NCBI GenBank assembly: GCA_963974595.1
Contig: CAXBDA010000006.1
Location: 1 to 64,000, forward strand
Source of the DNA: PZPK01 sp963974595
GTDB taxonomy: Bacteria; Pseudomonadota; Gammaproteobacteria; Pseudomonadales; Oleiphilaceae
DNA: 64,000 nucleotides
Direction: 5' to 3'
The stretch's first letter is position 1; each line of letters begins with the position of its first letter. The notes under the pieces were generated by a model, which was not told the origin of the DNA, did no database searches, and saw only the letters and a program-made list of their open reading frames with translations. Positions 62,297 to 64,000 of the stretch are shown here, one piece after another. The translations under genes were made by a program, and so were the position numbers.

Positions 62297-64000
62297 CTAT
62301 TGTTTGATAAAACGCCCCGCTCTTATTCCGTTTGCAACGGCGAGTAATTCACTTGCTTCATGTACCAAAACAGCTACAGCGATGGTAATAAAGCCGCCAA
62401 CCCCTGCCGGGATTAAAATAGCCAAAACTATAATTGAAAATATTATATTTTGCTTACTAACATATCGTGCCTTTTGACCAATCTGCATGGCTTCTTCTAT
62501 TTTGCTGAGGTCATCTGCCATCAAGGCAATATCTGCTGCTTCAATAGCCGCATCGCTACCAGCGGCACCCATTGCCATTCCACAGGTTGCCGTGGCTAGG
62601 GCAGGTGCATCATTAACACCGTCACCCACCATCAATGTAGGGCCATCTTCCATTAACGCTTGTATGGCCACTACTTTATCTTCGGGTTTTAGTTCGGCAC
62701 GAACATCATCAATACCTAACTCCTTGGCAATGCGTTGTGCAGTTCGCTGATTATCTCCGGTTAACATAACGGTACGTATTCCCAGAACATGTAGGCGTTG
62801 TATAACTTCAATGGCATTTTCACGAATCGTATCTTGAATAGCAATAATGCCGATAATCATCTGCACATTCCCCAAACACACCACTGTTTTACCTTCAGAC
62901 TGGAGTTTATTGATTATTTCTTCGTGCTCTGCTAGTTCTATTCCCATATCTGAAAATAATTTCGGGTTTCCCAGATACCATGTATCTGCATTAATAGTTC
63001 CTTTCACGCCAGAACCAAATATTGCACCCGTATTATCAGTGCTAGCTATGTCTATTTGTTTTTGTTTAGCGTACCTGACAATCGCTTGTGCTAGCGGATG
63101 GCTGGAGTATTGTTCCAATCCCGATGCATAACTGATTACATTATTATCACTATCTTGCAAGGCAATGACATCCGTTACATTTGGCTTACCGTGAGTTAAC
63201 GTCCCCGTTTTATCCATGGCAATGGTTTTTATTGTGCCAAGGTGTTCAAGGTGGGCTCCGCCTTTAATTAAAATACCCCGCTTAGCCGAGCCACTGATGC
63301 CGGACGCCATCGCGATAGGCAAGGAAATGACCAAAGCACAGGGCGCGGCTGCTACCAGAAGAATAACCGCCTTCTCAATCCAATAGGCGGCATCTAGCGG
63401 AATAAAAAGTGGGGCGAGAACCATCATAATACTTATCAGTAAAATAACTGGACTATAACGACGACCAAAACGCTCCATCCATGCCTGCGCGCGCCCCTTT
63501 TGTTCCTGTGCATTCTCAACAAGATTAATAATTCGAGACAGCGTGTTGTCTGCAAACGTGCTGGTTGCTCTCACGGTTAGAGTAGCCTGTCCATTGATAG
63601 TTGCAGGAAACACCTTATCCCCTGGCTTTTTATTGACAGGAATTGATTCACCTGTAACGAGTGATTCATCTAGGCTCGTTTCTCCTTTTAGAATAAGGCC
63701 ATCTGTAGGAACAGATTCACCTGGCAAAACAATAAATTCGTCATTCAGTTTTATTTCTTCAGCAGGAATAACCTGCTCTTTTCCATCACGATTCACTCGC
63801 GCCTGTTTCGGTGCAAGATCCAGAAGTGAGCGAATGGCGTTTCGCGTTTTGCTGAACGTGTATTCTTCAACACCTTCGGCAATACCAAAAAGAATAACCA
63901 GTGCTGCAGCTTCGTCCCACATACCAAGGTACATTGCACCAATAGTGGCCCCTATCATCAATATCGGGATGCCAATTACATGTTCATGGATGACTTCTTC
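62297..64000 (-). CDS. Heavy-metal P-type ATPase, 5' end beyond window
   Basis: The minus-strand frame is open to the right edge (567 residues seen), so the N terminus is missing. The visible part has the actuator motif TGESIPV, phosphorylation site DKTGTLTHGKPNV, the SSHPLAQAIV His-Pro locus, and MVGDGVNDAPALA. The pattern is that of P1B metal pumps of the ZntA/CadA/CopA class. The membrane metal site reads AAPCALVISLP, so the usual first cysteine of CPC is Ala. The metal cannot be assigned. It converges on the TadD-like gene, 168 bases away. Confidence 0.93.
   Translation of the reverse strand, partial: EEVIHEHVIGIPILMIGATIGAMYLGMWDEAAALVILFGIAEGVEEYTFSKTRNAIRSLLDLAPKQARVNRDGKEQVIPAEEIKLNDEFIVLPGESVPTDGLILKGETSLDESLVTGESIPVNKKPGDKVFPATINGQATLTVRATSTFADNTLSRIINLVENAQEQKGRAQAWMERFGRRYSPVILLISIMMVLAPLFIPLDAAYWIEKAVILLVAAAPCALVISLPIAMASGISGSAKRGILIKGGAHLEHLGTIKTIAMDKTGTLTHGKPNVTDVIALQDSDNNVISYASGLEQYSSHPLAQAIVRYAKQKQIDIASTDNTGAIFGSGVKGTINADTWYLGNPKLFSDMGIELAEHEEIINKLQSEGKTVVCLGNVQMIIGIIAIQDTIRENAIEVIQRLHVLGIRTVMLTGDNQRTAQRIAKELGIDDVRAELKPEDKVVAIQALMEDGPTLMVGDGVNDAPALATATCGMAMGAAGSDAAIEAADIALMADDLSKIEEAMQIGQKARYVSKQNIIFSIIVLAILIPAGVGGFITIAVAVLVHEASELLAVANGIRAGRFIKQ

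Noticed and set aside
1..64000. CRISPR arrays, insertion sequences, prophage or tRNA/rRNA genes
   Set aside because: I looked for direct-repeat arrays, transposase-like proteins, integrases and RNA gene signatures and saw none.

Overview
The window is a contiguous stretch of chromosome from a moderately AT-rich, Gram-negative gammaproteobacterium. Several gene neighbourhoods match those known in Pseudomonas and its relatives: psrA with nagZ and mtnP; nadC divergent from a DUF1631 gene and ampD; purMN divergent from a DUF2066 gene and hda; and tusE with a TrpD2-like gene. The genus cannot be named from sequence alone. I saw no rRNA, tRNA, insertion sequence, prophage or CRISPR array. Roughly the first 47 kb is core housekeeping DNA. 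The right end, about 47.6-62.1 kb, is an accessory Tad (Flp pilus) locus, followed by a P-type ATPase gene cut by the window edge.

Layout. 0-2.9 kb holds a PiT phosphate transporter and a histidine-phosphatase-like protein. 3-5.8 kb holds rimO, a CsiV-like protein and yaiI. 5.9-11.1 kb is a minus-strand block with mtnP, a MscS channel, nagZ, a YkuD protein without signal peptide, psrA and an unknown membrane protein. Two PsrA-type operator boxes lie on the predicted psrA promoter. 11.2-20.4 kb carries a stand-alone riboflavin synthase, an exported DUF6160-like protein, rsmC, dbpA, ampD, a DUF1631 gene and nadC. 20.5-28.7 kb carries a MASE1-PAS-GGDEF-EAL protein, an orphan ParA, hda, a CDP-alcohol phosphatidyltransferase, a DUF2066 protein and purMN. 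28.7-37.3 kb has an iron-dependent alcohol dehydrogenase and a complete ccmABCDEFGHI cytochrome c maturation operon. 37.4-47.5 kb holds a periplasmic solute-binding protein, a patatin, mutS, fdxA, sprT, a TauE-type permease, a small HTH protein, a thioesterase, a membrane zinc peptidase, tusE and a TrpD2-like protein.

The Tad locus reads right to left: flp pilin, a TadG-like protein, a TadE-like protein, an unknown exported protein with an internal duplication, a tiny second Flp-like pilin, RcpC/CpaB, RcpA/CpaC secretin, a TadA/CpaF ATPase with an N-terminal FHA-like domain, TadB, TadC, a DUF192 protein, TadE, an OmpA-type protein and a large lipoprotein. A TadD-like TPR lipoprotein is divergent at the far end. 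No TadZ/CpaE and no prepilin peptidase gene is present. Together with the FHA fusion and the embedded DUF192 gene, this makes it the least ordinary system in the window.

Links between genes. NagZ, AmpD and the cytoplasmic-looking YkuD enzyme fit peptidoglycan recycling. The Ccm operon is a self-contained heme-delivery and apocytochrome-reduction machine. The regulatory signals that stand out are the PsrA boxes, palindromes just upstream of ccmA, a 28-bp palindrome near an orphan terminator at 13.3 kb, and a stem-loop behind flp.
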